A DNA stretch of 64,000 bases. Source: Cerioporus squamosus (Eukaryota > Basidiomycota > Agaricomycetes > Polyporales > Polyporaceae). The notes under the pieces were generated by a model. That model saw nothing but the letters and a program-made list of their open reading frames with translations, did not search any database and had not been told where the DNA came from. Shown here piece by piece: positions 22,222 to 34,604 of the stretch. The stretch lies in contig JABYQS010000070.1 in NCBI GenBank assembly GCA_022592435.1, positions 1-64,000 of the forward strand, written 5' to 3'. A program made the position numbers and the translations under genes. Within the stretch, counting starts at the first letter, position 1. The number at the start of each line of letters is the position of its first letter.

Positions 22222-24376
22222 ATGCCGCTCTCGCCGAAGGTGTGTGTGCATTCGTTAACTTCTGCGATGGACGTGTCACTGACTACGGACACATGTACAG
22301 GTCTACACTTGGTTGTGCGGCCTCTTTGCCGCCCTAGGGTCCGTGACGTTTGGATATGACTTGGGTATCATCGCGTCTATCCTGGTGAGTCCGCGAAGGC
22401 CAATATCATGAGTTTGTCGCGTGACACTTCACCCATGCAGCCCGCCGAAGACTTCATTGCCACTACAGGGAACCCGGATGCGACCGCCCAAGGTCTGATA
22501 GTAGGATGTCTTCTCCTAGGAGCATTCGCCTCGTGAGTTGCCATACCTCCCTCCATGTCTTCGTTGCTCACGCCCTACAGGAACATCTATGTCGGCAACC
22601 TCGCTGACATGGTAGGCCGGCGAGTCGCAATCCTCGCAGGCTGCATCGTCTTTCTCCTTGGGGGTGGAATACAGGCGGGGGCGCAGAACATCCACTACAT
22701 GTACGGCGGTCGGTTCCTCGCAGGTATGGGCATTGGTATGCTTGCCATGCTCGCGCCCTTGTACCAGGCGGAAATCGCGCATCCGAGTATCCGTGGGCGT
22801 TTGACGACGCTGCAGCAGTTCATGCTCGGTATTGGTGCGCTTATTGCGTCGTTCATCGGGTATGGGTGCTACCACGGTCTGAGCGGTCCGGCCCAGTGGA
22901 GAGTACCTTTGGGTACGTCGTTCAATAGTTTTACGTGCGAGACCCCGATGCTCATCTTGTTGTCTAGCTATCCAGTTGCTCCGTGAGTGATCAAATAGTG
23001 CATCTTCCTTGCAGTATTTGACGTTACTTATAGCTGCTCTTCCGCTTGCATTCTTCATCCTGTAAGTCTGTTCATGTTAGCAACAGAGACAAAGTGCTGA
23101 CTTTGACCTAGCTTACTCCCGGAGAGTCCACGTTACCTTGCAATGAAGGATCGCAACGAGGAAGCACTTCGGGTCCTCGCGCGCCTCCATGCGCACGGGA
23201 ATATCCACGATTCCTTCGTCGTCAGCGAGCACAGGGAGATTCTCGCGCAGGTCCAGATTGAGCGTCTAGAGACTCGCGATGCATGGGCGCAACTCTTCCT
23301 GGTCAAGAGCAACTTCCGGAGGCTCCCTCTCGGTGTCGCCATCCAGTTCAGGTGCGTGCCCAGCGCAACCGCTTGAACGGCACACGATTTATCGCCCCGA
23401 GCATCCACAGTATCCAGTTGACAGGCGTCAGCGTCATCCAGTACTACGCGCCGCTCATCTTCCAGAGCATCGGCATCGACACCTTGACGACCCTTGGCCT
23501 GCAGTCAGGAAACTCCGTCATCGCGCTCATAGGCGAAGCGTGCTGCATATGGTTCATCGATCGTCTTGGCCGTCGTGGTCCGTTCATCTGGGGTAACGCT
23601 CTCTCTGGGCTTACGTTCGTGATCGGCACGATCATCATTGCCATCTACCCCGCGTCGACGAATAACCACAACGCTGCCAGAGCATTCGTGGCAATGACAT
23701 GGCTGGTCAGTTGCTTTCCACATCATTGGCTTAGGCGAGATGCTGACAGTATAACAGTTCAACTTAGTCTTCTCGTCCTGCTTGGGTCCTCTGTCGTGGG
23801 CTGTATGTTCATTGGCTCTCCTGTGTGCGCCATGCGCCATGGCTGATATTGTATGGGTAGATTCCGGTCGAGATGTTCAACAGTGCAACACGCGCCAGGG
23901 CTACTGCCATCACATCCTCTGCTGCATGGATCTCTAACTGTAGGTCTCCTCCATTCCCCTTCCGCTGCTTGTCTGCGCAGTGCTGACCGATTTATTCCAG
24001 TCATGATTGCCCAAGTCTCGCCTATCGCATTTGACAGGGTTGGTTGGAAGTACTACATCGTATTCGCAATTTGCGGGTTCTCGAACGCTCTCTTCTTCTG
24101 GGTATGTCCCCTCCGATTATTGCGCGGCTGACCTCGTTCTCATGTTCGTTCCTCTGGCAGGCATTCCTTCCCGAGACGAAAGGCATTCCCCTGGAGGAGC
24201 TCGACGCGTATTTCGAGAGCGTGCCGATCTTTGTTCCCGGATCGAAGGTGCAACCCCCCGAAGACGCAAATCAGCGCGAAGAGGAGCTCCGCCAGGGCAA
24301 GGTTATGGTTCCCGAGCGCGCCGAGTCGGATATCATCGACGAGAAGGAGAAGGGCACGATCGAGCATGTCGCATGA
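22222..24376 (+). CDS. MFS sugar transporter
   Basis: Proton-coupled or facilitative sugar porter of the plasma membrane with 12 predicted helices. Exon 1 (MPLSPK) splices to VYTWLCGLFAALGSVTFGYD, helix 1 with the GYD motif. Sugar-porter signatures follow: DMVGRRVAILAGCIVF (GR-rich loop 2-3), GRFLAGMGIGMLAMLAPLYQ and EIAHPSIRGRLTTLQQFMLG. Then come LPESPRYLAMKDR at the end of helix 6, QLTGVSVIQYYAPLIFQSIG (helix 7), DRLGRRGPFIWG and FLPETKGIPLEELDAYF after helix 12. About 520 residues across roughly ten exons, all joining in frame. The substrate cannot be read from sequence, but adjacency to GH51 makes arabinose or another pentose plausible. The C-terminal tail is acidic. Confidence 0.9.
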
Positions 24377-24816
24377 GGAAGACCCAGACGCATTCAATCT
24401 TGGTCTCCCCAAGGTCTACTCCATCTGTCGCAGTGTCTCTCGTTCTTCGCAGGATGTAACAGTAGCGATGAATTCATGTCCTTGTACGGATCTGCACTGT
24501 ATCAGTATTAGCACCCATCTACTTCAATCAGTGAGGAGGTCCGAGATCATCCAGCTCGGGTGTCATTGCGATCTCCAAATGACTTGAGCGGTTTTAAGCT
24601 GGTGAAGCTCAGTGTAGACAAACAACATGATAGTTGAAAAGTCCTCAGAAAAGTACTTACCGGATTCGAAACTCAAGTCGGCTACGGGCGTCTGTACCCT
24701 TCTCACGTGATCGCAAAAGCCAGAATTTGCGGGCGTCTCAGATCTACCAGCCTTCCGTCATCTCCTCCTCTTCCCTCTCCCCCTCCATATTCAGCAGGAT
24801 CTACATAGAGAGGTTC
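24377..24816. other. Intergenic between sugar transporter and PWP2
   Basis: Holds the 3' region of the transporter and the promoter and leader of PWP2. No other gene seen. Confidence 0.45.
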
Positions 24817-27800
24817 ATGAAGGCGAACTACAAGGTATGCTTTAACGCTCAGATTTGGAGGCGTCGGCTGACTGATATTGGCAGTTTTCGAATCTCTGCG
24901 GGACAGTCTACAGGCAGGGAAACGTCGTGTTTACACCCGACGGCAACTCAGTTTTGAGTCCTGTGGGGAACCGGGTGTCGCTCTTTGACCTAGTCAAGTG
25001 AGTAGCAGCCTACTTCTGTGCTCCTCAACCTCTTACAGAGTGTAGTAACAAGTCATACACGTTTCCCTTCGAAAACCGGAAGAACATCGCCGCAATTGCG
25101 CTGAGCCCAGATGCGAATGTACTATTGAGTGTGGACGAAGGTATGTAAACTCCCTCTGTTTCTGGGGCTGTCACGGAGACCTTGGGTAGATGGTCGTGCT
25201 CTCCTCGTCAACTTCAAGCGTGGGGTCGTCCTACACCACTTCAACTTTCAAAAGCCTGTGAAGGCAATCAAATTCTCTCCCGATGGAAGGTGTGTCGTTC
25301 TCCGCCTTGCGTCGATTCCCTCGAGACTTACATACTGTCCAGATTCATCGCCGTCTCTCATGACTCCCACGTTCAAGTATGGCGAACGCCCAACCACCTT
25401 GTCCGAGAGTTCGCTCCTTTCAATCTGCACCGCACCTACACCGGACATCACGACGAGGTCCTCAGCATTGAGTGGTCTCCGGACTCAAAGTAAGCCGTCA
25501 GTATAAGTTCTCACTTGGGCGGCATCTTACGACCCGCGCACCCAGATGTTTCATCACGACTTCGCGGGACATGACTGCGCGTCTATTCACCCTCGACCCA
25601 CTGGAAGGCTTCCGTCCAAAGACTTTCGCCGGTCACAAAGACGCTGTATTGAACGCCTTCTTCTCCAACGACGCTAAAACGGTACGTTGTAATAGTCATC
25701 AGGTATCTCATCTTTAACATCTGACACACGATGTAGATATATACGGTTAGCCGCGATGGCGCCGTGTTCACATGGAAAGCGAAGGCTGCAGACGAACCCA
25801 GCGATGAGTCGGACACCGACGACGAGGGCCCTATTGCATCTACTTCTCGCAGCCTCTACAACGAAATTGCGAACACAAGGTGGGGCGTACACAAGCGCCA
25901 TTACTTTAACCAGCCGGGCACCAAGGTCGTTTGCACTACCTTCCATCGCGGATCGAACCTCCTTGTCGTGGGCTTCTCCACTGGCGTCTTTGGGCTTTGG
26001 GAGATGCCTGCTTTCTCGAACATCCACACGCTCAGCATCTCGCAAGAGAAGATCTCATCTGTCGCGATTAATTCCTCGGGAGAATGGCTCGCGTTCGGTG
26101 CGCAGAAGCTGGGGCAGCTTCTCGTGTGGGAGTGGCAGTCGGAATCATACGTCCTCAAGCAGCAAGGTCACTTCTTCGACATGAACACCTTGGCGTACTC
26201 TCCTGATGGGCAGTACATTGCTACTGGAGGCGACGACGGGAAAGTCAAGGTCTGGAACACTGCTTCTGGATTCTGCTTCGTCACTTTCTCCGAACACTCA
26301 TCCGCAGTGTCGTCCGTCGAGTTCGCGAAGCAGGGTCAAGTCCTGTTCACCGCGTCTCTCGATGGCACTGTCCGCGCCTTTGACCTCATCCGATATCGGA
26401 ACTTCCGCACGTTCACCTCCCCGACCCCAGTACAATTCTCGTGTCTCGCCGTTGATCCTAGCGGAGAAGTAGTCGCGGCTGGGTCCACGGATTCGTTCGA
26501 GATCTTCATGTGGTCCGTTCAGACGGGCAAGTTACTTGACGTGCTCACCGGACACGAGGCGCCGATAAGCTCCCTCGCATTCTCGCCGACTGGCAACTAC
26601 CTCGCCAGTGGCTCTTGGGACAAGAGTATCCGCGTGTGGACTGTCTTCGGGCGCTCGCACGCTGTTGAGCCTTTCCAGCTCAGCGCGGATGTCCTTGCCG
26701 TCGCGTTCCGTCCCGACGGCAAGGAACTCGCTGCAGCCAGTCTGGATGGCCAGGTGATGTTCTTCGACGTCAACCTCGGCCAGCAGACAAACCTCATCGA
26801 CGGCCGGAAGGACATCTCTGGTGGTCGCAAGGCGGACGATCGCGTCGCCGCGGCTAATAGTGCCTCCGGGAAGGCTTTCAATAGTCTTGCGTACACAGCG
26901 GACGGGCGGTGCATCATTGCCGGCGGCAACAGCAAATACGTCGTCATATACGACGTCCGCGAGGGCGTGATGGTCAAGAAATTCCAAATCTCGCAGAACT
27001 TGAGCCTCGACGGGACGGAGGAGTTCCTCGACAGCCGCAAGATCACCGAAGCGGGCAACGTCGACCTCATCGACGACCGCGGTGACGAGAGCGACCTGGA
27101 GGACCGGATGGACACTGCCCTGCCTGGGGCGCAGCAGGGCGACTTATCGAAGAGGAGGTACCGCCAGGAGGCGCGGACGAAGTGCGTCCGGTTCTCCCCC
27201 ACCGGGCGTGCGTGGGCCGCTGCCTCGACGGAAGGTCTACTCATCTACTCCGTGGACGAGAGCATCGCCTTTGACCCGTTCGACCTGGACATCGATCTCA
27301 CCCCGCAGGCGCTCTTGGCAACTCTCGCCCAGAGGGAATACCTGAAGGCGCTTGTCATGGCCTTCCGCCTTAATGAGAAGCCACTCATCCTGAAGGTGTA
27401 CGAAGCGGTTCCTCGCGCGGACATCAGGCTGCTCGCGCGCGGCCTACCCGTGGTGTACGTGGGGCCGCTCCTGCGTTTCGTCGCGGAGCACATGGAGCGG
27501 AGTCCGCACGTCGAGTTCGACCTGCTGTGGGCCACCGCGCTCCTGGGGGCGCATGGGCGGCATTTGCGCGATCGCGCGGGGGAGTATGCAAGCGTGCTGA
27601 GGGCGCTGCAGAAGGGGCTGATGGATTTCGAGCAGTTGATCTCGCGATTGTGAGTACCCATGTTGGTACAGTGTCCTCTTGCGCACGCGCTGACGAGTCC
27701 TGCAGGTGCGAAGACAACAGCTCGACGCTGGCGTTCCTCATTGACCAGCTGAAGGTCAAGTCGGAGAACTCCGATGTTGAGATGGCCGAATCTACCTCCA

Positions 27801-27823
27801 GAGAGGCCATCAGCGCCTTCTGA
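24817..27823 (+). CDS. PWP2: PWP2 (UTP1), U3 snoRNP WD40 protein
   Basis: Nucleolar component of the UTP-B subcomplex of the small-subunit processome, needed for early 18S rRNA maturation. The tiny first exon MKANYK joins FSNLCGTVYRQGNVVFTPDG, the family's conserved N-terminus. WD40 blades then run through the protein, for example VKAIKFSPDGR, EVLSIEWSPDSK, FITTSRDMTARLF, TVSRDGAVFTW, ATGGDDGKVKVWN and YLASGSWDKSIRVW, forming two propellers. The Utp12 C-terminal domain follows (LDIDLTPQALLATLAQREY to ALQKGLMDFEQLISRL), plus a last small exon with LAFLIDQLKVKSENSDVEMA. About 890 residues, close to the yeast protein. Early exons (24817-25740) are short with six or so introns; from 25741 a 1.9-kb exon covers the rest. 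A conserved housekeeping gene with nothing odd. Confidence 0.95.
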
Positions 27824-28713
27824 GTCCCGTTGTCGTATGCTGCAGCTCCATTCCTCTCTGGTCCCGCTGCTCATCGCTCTCGATTGCATAGATGTAAAAG
27901 TACAATAGCTTGCGTGCATTGTGACGTTGCTGTAATGCACAATGAGGCGGTTCAGAGCCCAATTGCACTGAAAGTACTGAAGACTCAGGACGACCCTTTC
28001 CTGGAATACGGGAAGATGACTGATCTGCGCCTCTGATCCTGGGCTGTGTTACTCACCGGGCAGGTTAGAGCAACCACTCATGGATGTCGCTTACACCATA
28101 TGCTGTGCGACACATATGCCTCTGGATCAGACTTCTCCTGTTACTTTCCGTTGGTTCAGTTCTCAACCCCGGGAGAGGGCTTGGAATCGCACGGCGCGAA
28201 CCAAGCTGTGAGCTCGATCCTCGTGCTTTTGACGGGCGTGGTCGTAAGTGGACTGTGCGTGTCACTTCTGTTTGCCATGCCAGGAGGGAACTGAGGCTGG
28301 ATCGCACAGGAGATAGCGCAGGCTCGGACATCGCAGCTCTGGAGTTATGCAAGAGAAGGTGGGGATGTCAAGCAGCCTCATCGTTCTTTCGTTCTTCGGC
28401 CTCTAATAGTCAGCACGGGTGGGCACGACTAATAATTGGGACCATGAACGCAACACAAAGCTTGTACTTGCAGTCCTTGAAGCTTTCAGGCAGTGCGAGA
28501 AGCGCACGGGATTGCTGTCATGATTCATCAGGTGAGCTTCTGACGTTGCCTAGTGCTGTCCGTGCGTGTGAAAAGCTGTGATGAAGGCTTATCAGGTATA
28601 CGATTGCCAGGCACCCACATATACTTGCCTCAGTCTCGTCTCGTCCACTGGGACCTTATCCTTGACGCGATATCCTCCTCGCTGTCTCCCCTCTCTCCAC
28701 CAACGTCTGCGAC
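27824..28713. other. Intergenic, no gene recognised
   Basis: About 890 bp. A plus-strand frame at 28084-28581 is open but shows no family signature and an unusual Arg/Ser/Cys content, so I do not call it. A pyrimidine-rich leader precedes the ATG at 28714. Confidence 0.4.
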
Positions 28714-30323
28714 ATGCCGGTAACATTCACCGTGGCGTCTCATCCAGCCACGGAATGGTGGGGCGGCTATCAACCCCCTACTCCCGAGGCTGTGCTCGCC
28801 GAGGCCTGCGAACCGCAATATAAGAACTGCAAACAGGTCCTGCAGAGCTCGCTGAAGAGTGAGGACCTCCCGAGGACCGTACCCATGACCAATGGATTCG
28901 TGCATGCCGTTCTGGAGGCGTGGGGCTTTCATATGCACCTTCGTATCAGGTTTGTTTTCTGCGTGTTCTGCAGGTACTTCGACGTGATGCTGACGATTTG
29001 ATGCAGACCGGACGATGTTTGGGTAGCGATCTTGAATCAGCTCAACTTCTAGTATGTCGCGTTCAAAGGTTGACGGTGGCAAGCAATCAGTGGCTGATGG
29101 AAGTACGCCTGTCCCAGCATCAATGCACATGCCGAGGAGCTGCGGCGGTACTTTGTCGCCCATGACGGCAAGAAAAACCTGAGAGTGAATGACGCGCGAT
29201 GGGACTTCGGTATGCTCGCGCGCAAGATGAGCCTGAAGATTCGGGAGAACGTGCATGCTTTACTCTCGTCTGCCTACCCTTCTTATGAACTAACCCCGGT
29301 TGCATCCATAGGTCGTTGACAGCACGCTTGTCGAATGGATTCTCCCGGACTTCACCACGACGACGCTCCACGACAGGGCAGTATGCTCCATAATAATGAT
29401 GGCCACGCTGAAAGAGTATGTCCTCCTCGCTTGCGCGCATCCCTCCCCCAAGATACTGACCGAGATGCAGATACTTCACGTATAGCATGGGAGAGACGTG
29501 CGGCATACCGTCCGTCACGCTCGAAGGAGAAAGGTCTGACTGGGTAGACATCTACCGGCGCCTCGATCGCCTGTACGAGCTCGGTGACGAGCCTTCGGTG
29601 TGGGCCGAGATGCTGCGTCCCATCCTCCGCCGCTTCATCTGCGCGTTCGATGGAGACCCGGACGTGAAGTTCTGGGACACGTCGCCCATCGTACACAGGA
29701 AATGTGCGGCCAGGACGACCTCAGCGGCTGGCTCACTGCGTTTTGCGTTTGGAACAACAAGGGAGTATGGCAACCGCGTGTCATGCCTGATGTCATCCCC
29801 ACGAAACCTCCACACGACATACTCGTCGATAATATCCCCAAGGGTGTTGCCGAGGCGTCGTCGCAGCGGGAGCGGACCGGGTGGAAGAACATCGTGAAGA
29901 AGATTCCGGGCTTGCGGAAGTCGACGAAGGTCCCCGCAGACGTGTCGAAGACCGCAGCTCACAGCCCTCCGGAAGAGGAACCTAGTAGGGGGAGTGTGAT
30001 GACTCTCGGTGCGTCTTAGGCCAATCCTCATCCAGGGATCTCATAGACTCAGTTTGCGATGGACAGAATCAAGCAGACGCCACCTGTTAACACTCGATGG
30101 CGTCTCCTACTTCGTGATCTCCGCCGAATACGTCCCTGCTGGGTACTGCGAGGTCGACGTCACGCTGTTCGACAACGGGTCTGAAACCTTCTGCACGATG
30201 ATCGCTGGGCATTACGCTGCCTCTATATCTTCAAGCACGTCTGGAGGGAAGCTCGACACTCTCAGCCCTTCTCCCCACTGGGTTATTTTCGAGAAGTTGG
30301 ACTCGGATCACTCGCACGCCTGA
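28714..30323 (+). CDS. DUF4419 domain protein, function unknown
   Basis: Member of the DUF4419 family, common and often multicopy in agaricomycetes; its biochemical role is unknown. The start MPVTFTVASHPATEWW is a typical opening. Blocks in order are LPRTVPMTNGFVHAVLEAWG, FHMHLRIRPDDVWVAILNQL, YINAHAEELRRYFVAHDGKK, VVDSTLVEWILPDFTTTT, YFTYSMGETCGIPSVTLEG, DWVDIYRRLDRLYELG, FWDTSPIVHRKCG, LSGWLTAFCVWNNKG, LDGVSYFVISAEYVPAGYCE and FCTMIAGHYA. About seven exons joining in frame, roughly 480 residues. A basic stretch around GWKNIVKKIPGLRKSTKVPA precedes the last conserved block. No signal peptide or membrane helix is evident. Confidence 0.85.
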
Positions 30324-30802
30324 AGGGTCAAGTCGTGCCAGACACGGAAGACGCAGTTACATATGGGGAAGTTCAAGTCGTGGTCAGCGTGCAATGTAAT
30401 CTTTTCATAAGTCTATGAAGCGCATCTCATGTAGACTTCCAGAACTAAGCCGTTAGTCTCCCTCTACATACTTCGAATCAGACATTCGACCACGAGCGCC
30501 TGGTCCCAGCTGGGTGGGCGTCAACGTTACCAAATGCAGCGACCGGTTGTTACCGACAGCCACCCTGAACGACTCGGAACGACGATGCTTACCGCCAGCT
30601 ACTTATCCTCTCCGCTACACACACTCGTGACTCTAGCTTGGTAGTCTCCGTAAATATTGGCCCATAAAGGTATCGGACGCGATCACGAAACGCGACGCTG
30701 CCGAATTCGAACCGCGTTGCTCGGTTGAGTCACCGATGACGTTGTCCACATTGCCGACGCCTCCCCGTGCGCCATGGCACAACCACCGGCGCGGACATAC
30801 TA
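30324..30802. other. Intergenic, no gene recognised
   Basis: No coding frame of note. A GAATTCGAACC word at 30703-30713 resembles a reverse-strand Pol III box B, but no tRNA fold surrounds it. Confidence 0.45.
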
Positions 30803-30808
30803 TATAAA
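30803..30808 (+). promoter_or_regulatory. TATA box of the small membrane-protein gene
   Basis: TATAAA within ACTATATAAACACG, 98 bp upstream of the ATG at 30901. Good sequence and spacing for a core promoter. Confidence 0.6.
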
Positions 30809-30900
30809 CACGCGAGGCTGCCGCACTAACAGACGCCACTCATCTCACACCCAATTATCACTAGTACTCGACTGCACGAACCCAATCACTCAAGTTGAAT

Positions 30901-31652
30901 ATGTCCGACGCAGGAAAGGGTTTGCCAAAGGTCCCTCGGGGCAACAACAAGGTACGTACGCGCGGACATGCTTGCAGAACCGGGTCTCATCATGACTTCG
31001 TGCACACGTAGGTCCTCGTAGGAGGCGTAGCAGCCGTCACTGCCGGGCTCGGACTATTCTGGTATACACAGAAATCATACCAGGGCCGCAAGGAGACTTC
31101 ATCGGCTGCGGGTGCCATTCCAACATGTACGTTGCCTATCCGCATGCACAACTCAAGCTCGGGTGCTGTTGATGCTAATTAGGATTGCACAGGGGAACAG
31201 CGCTTGCAACAGGAGAACCAGCCCTCAAATTCGTACCAGCAACAGGATCAGACACGCAGCGCGTCGCACGAGCACGTTCCGACGGGCCCGAAGAGCGTAC
31301 CGTTACCCGGGAACGATAGCGACCAGGGAAGCAAAGGCGTGGGGGCGTTGTATAGCACTGCAGTCCAGGTATGTCGTGCACACACTTCCTCTCCCTGTAG
31401 TTCTTCATTGACGGTGTGCATGCGTCTGATAGGGCAAGGCGACGGACGAGCACCACCAGGACACCGAGCCCACACCGCAGCGCGCGAAGGATGCAGGCGC
31501 AGGGGAGGTCGCGTCGAAGGTAAGGGTTACTCACTGGTCTCTGTCCGCCTTGTCTAACAGGTACCGCTTGTGGCATGCAGCACCGAAGTGGCCCGGAGTT
31601 CGATCAAGAGTGTCATGGGTCGGGGAAGGTCGACAGTAAGAAGGGCTTCTAG
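30901..31652 (+). CDS. Small N-terminally membrane-anchored protein, function unknown
   Basis: About 145 residues in five exons. Exon 1 (MSDAGKGLPKVPRGNNK) splices to VLVGGVAAVTAGLGLFWYTQ, a single membrane helix near the N-terminus. A basic KSYQGRKE follows, then a hydrophilic Gln/Ser-rich tail with IPTWEQRLQQEN, KSVPLPGNDSDQGSKGVG and a charged end, VASKHRSGPEFDQECHGSGK. All introns have GT-AG ends and keep frame; the stop is at 31650-31652. A basic leader with one helix would suit a mitochondrial or ER membrane location, but that is inference. I do not recognise a named family. The WEQR motif after the helix resembles the segment WRARIERQE in the 76-residue protein at 51.3 kb. Confidence 0.65.
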
Positions 31653-32377
31653 ACATTGGACTGCGAGTCTGCGACGCGTTGGACGCTTTACGATCTAAAG
31701 GCATATATACTAATTTGAATTTTGGGTGCCTTGACCGCACAGTCTGAGTATGTGCCCATGCCTCATTTCACCACGTTCCCCACAAAAGGCAGCGGCCGAA
31801 GTAGCCTACGAAGTCTGGAAGGAGATTATTGTCCAGTGACACTGAGCACGTCAGCTCGAAGCTGTTGAACGTTGAGCGGCGGTAAGTAACCGTAAATGCG
31901 CCCTTGTAAAAGCTTGTCAATCGAAGATTGACGAAACTAATGACTTGGAGACTTACCCGCCTTTAATCCATGCTTATGTCGCAAGCGCCCAAAAGCTCCT
32001 CCGAGTCTCTTGAATCTTGATCCACAACCGTCCTCCTGATATACATTCCCTCCTGTGAGTACTTCAAGACACATGGTGCAAATGCAAGTCAAATGTCACA
32101 TCTTGCAGATCCTACTGACCGCATTGCATGCAGCGTCGCATCCACATCGCTGGCACCGCATTGAAGTAGTAGACAAGCTTCCCCTCGCAAGCCCAGGCCT
32201 CCATTTTTCAGAATGCTTACGTAACACTATCCGGCATTGCTATCCTCCACAGCCACCCAAGTTGAACTTTGCCACTGACCACCAACAGGTCGATTGACCT
32301 CTACGTCACCTATCTTGCCTCCTCGTCGCTATTAGTATTCTTTCATCACACATCCCAGTCTCAGGGCCAGCTACAAC
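31653..32377. other. Intergenic with promoter-proximal repeat copy 1
   Basis: Upstream region of the kinase-like gene. It contains one copy of a 118-bp direct repeat (32043-32160) and otherwise no recognised coding sequence. Confidence 0.45.
32043..32160 (+). repeat. 118-bp direct repeat, copy 1
   Basis: From ACATTCCCTCCTG to CTGGCACCGCA. It aligns without gaps to 35171-35288 with about 21 mismatches (about 82% identical by hand count). It ends 218 bp before the ATG of the kinase-like gene. Confidence 0.85.
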
Positions 32378-34372
32378 ATGGCCGAGAATGAGACAACACT
32401 GCGTTACTTCTCACTTGTGCATGGTCGACCCTCAAATGCTACCATTCTTGATGTCATCGAAATGATTGCACCGAAACTGCAGCAGCTGGCGGATTATATT
32501 GTGCTTTGGAAGGTGAGCCGACACTGCAAGTCATGGCCCATGGAACGGGGTTACTGACAACCACTACTGTCAGCCACGTGAGTTCTTACTGAAGAGCGAC
32601 CCCGCCCGCTTCCATTCCTCATTAAAGCAACACGGTTATGACCCCAGCAAGTTTTGCGATGAGCTAGAGAGGGAATCTCTCATATCGGACACCTCTGGTG
32701 TTGGTGTTCGACCAGACACAATTACGACACTTGTGGTAGAGGTTCCCAGGCCTACTGAGGAGACGGCGGCAGATGCTGCTGAGCATTCGAACGAAGTGGA
32801 AGATGTTCTCACCAAGCTCAGGGAAGGTATGTGGATACTATCTTTGCACATGTTTTGTAGCACAACCAACTCACACCTCGTATCCCAGGCTTCCTAAAAG
32901 TGCAGCAGTCGGGACCCAGTGGCTCGCCATCTCGAACTTGCCAACCGAAGCAGTACTATGAACACCAGTGTGGTGACAATCCTATCCTTGACGGACGATA
33001 CGGTAACAAACCAACACGAATCACGATCGCTCCCCCCACTGCAGATTTCCACTGCGCCTTTGCACAATTCAAGGCCCAGTGCAGCGATGAGCATCTACTG
33101 GTCCCGGAGAAGTGCGTTCAAAAGGTCGGCGAACTCATGGATGCTGTTTCCAAGATCAAGACTGACGGCAAGCTCCGTCATCAGGCAAATACACGCTCTC
33201 TCCTCAGCAACCTCCTCTCCGTGACCTTCAGACAGCTCATCAACAGCAACAGGGCATCGGCTGATCACGTGCACAGCTACAGCTGTGTGCGTCTGCCTCG
33301 AGGCCTTGTGGCACTAGCCATTGTTGAGGAGAAGGCCAAGCTTCACTCTAGTGGCGATGGCTCAGTCCAAGGCTCTTTCTCCTACATGCAGCATTGGATG
33401 GATCAAGGCCAACAGGTATGTGCCTCTCCCTATCGTCCATTGACCTCATGAACCCTCTTTGACGAAGCATTACTAGGACCTCCTTGATGTATTCTTCGGT
33501 CCTTCCTTCGTCATCGCTGTCGTGGGGTCCTACATCATCATCTGCAGTGCTATCTTCATGAGCAGGGTGATTGTGCACCGTCTCACCAATTACATCTGGC
33601 TAGCCAACAGCCAGCTGAATGACAACACGAATGTGCACCAAATTGCGTGCATCTTCTATATGCTCAAAAATGCACTCGTTCGGTTGCGGGAGTTATATGA
33701 GCAACTGGAGAGCCCTGGCCCGGATGATGTCGCGCGTAACTTTCCTCTGGTGACCGCCTACCGCAATGGCAAGAAAATCATCAGGTTCAGGGATACCAGC
33801 TACCTCAAGGACGTCGCTGAGGGCTGCGTCACCTACAGAGCCGTCAAATGCGAGGGTGACCAGCCATGGGAGATCATTGTCAAGTTCGTCGAGCACTATG
33901 GCGCCGCTGCTCACCGGCTCCTCACATCGCATGGCCTGGCGCCCAAGCTACTGTACTATGGCAACATATGGCTTGAGGGCCCAGAGGCTGAGGCTGTGGT
34001 TCCCGCCGGATGGTCATGATGGAGTACATCGAGGGCGAGACGGCGCATGCAATGCTCTCCGCCAGCAAGAAGTGTGCCCTTCCTGAGAGCGTGTGCAGTG
34101 CTATCAGGTGTGCGGTGAAGCTGTTGCATGACAATAAGATGGTGCATGGTGACGTCCGGCTTGGGAACCTCATGATTATGAAGCCCACTGGTGCAGAGGA
34201 TGACGACGTGGAGAAGAGAGTCCGGATTGTGGACTTTGACTGGGCGGGAATCCAGGGCAAAGTGCGGTATCCACTCTATCTTTCGAAGGTCATTCTGTGG
34301 CCGGCAGGCGTGGTCGATCATGCACTCATTCAGTTTGAGCATGATGATGAGATGGTTAATAGGTTGGACTAG
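32378..34372 (+). CDS. Kinase-like protein with possible nuclease-like segment (Crinkler-type), frameshifted
   Basis: Member of an expanded basidiomycete family ending in a protein-kinase-like domain. The start is MAENETTLRYFSLVHGRPSN. Exons joined by three GT-AG introns give YYEHQCGDNPILDGRYGNKP and then a central block, VALAIVEEKAKL followed by SSGDGSVQGSFSYMQHWMD. The E-x-K pattern there could be a PD-(D/E)XK nuclease remnant. Hydrophobic segments follow (FVIAVVGSYIIICSAIFMS), then the kinase-like part: IIVKFVEHYG (Lys), VHGDVRLGNLMI (catalytic loop HGDxRxxN) and VRIVDFDWAG (DFG-like). A single-nucleotide deletion at about 34008-34010 breaks the frame between GPEAEAVVPAG and MVMMEYIEGETAHAML. 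The other exons are well preserved, so the gene is either recently inactivated or affected by a sequence error. Repeats flank it on both sides. Confidence 0.7.
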
Positions 34373-34604
34373 ACCCTCGAGCTCTACTGTGGTGGCGGAT
34401 GGCTTGGACTTATTCGCATGTACTACTTACATCTAATCACTGTACCAGGCCCAAGCCCAAGCTCCGAGGATCATGGACAGCTGATTGTGGATGTATCATA
34501 TGTACATGCACCTCTATTATCGTGATCGTCACGTTGTGGATGACAGGATGGAATGCCTTTAAGCTGGATATGTTCCAAACTCGTGTGACGGGACTAAACG
34601 TGCA

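Noticed and set aside
28084..28581. Plus-strand 165-codon frame upstream of the DUF4419 gene
   Set aside because: A leucine run near the start mimics a signal peptide, but the rest has no family features and the frame overlaps others of similar length.
30703..30713. Reverse-strand GGTTCGAATTC resembling a tRNA box B
   Set aside because: The flanking bases do not form a TPsiC stem, and there is no matching box A or acceptor stem.
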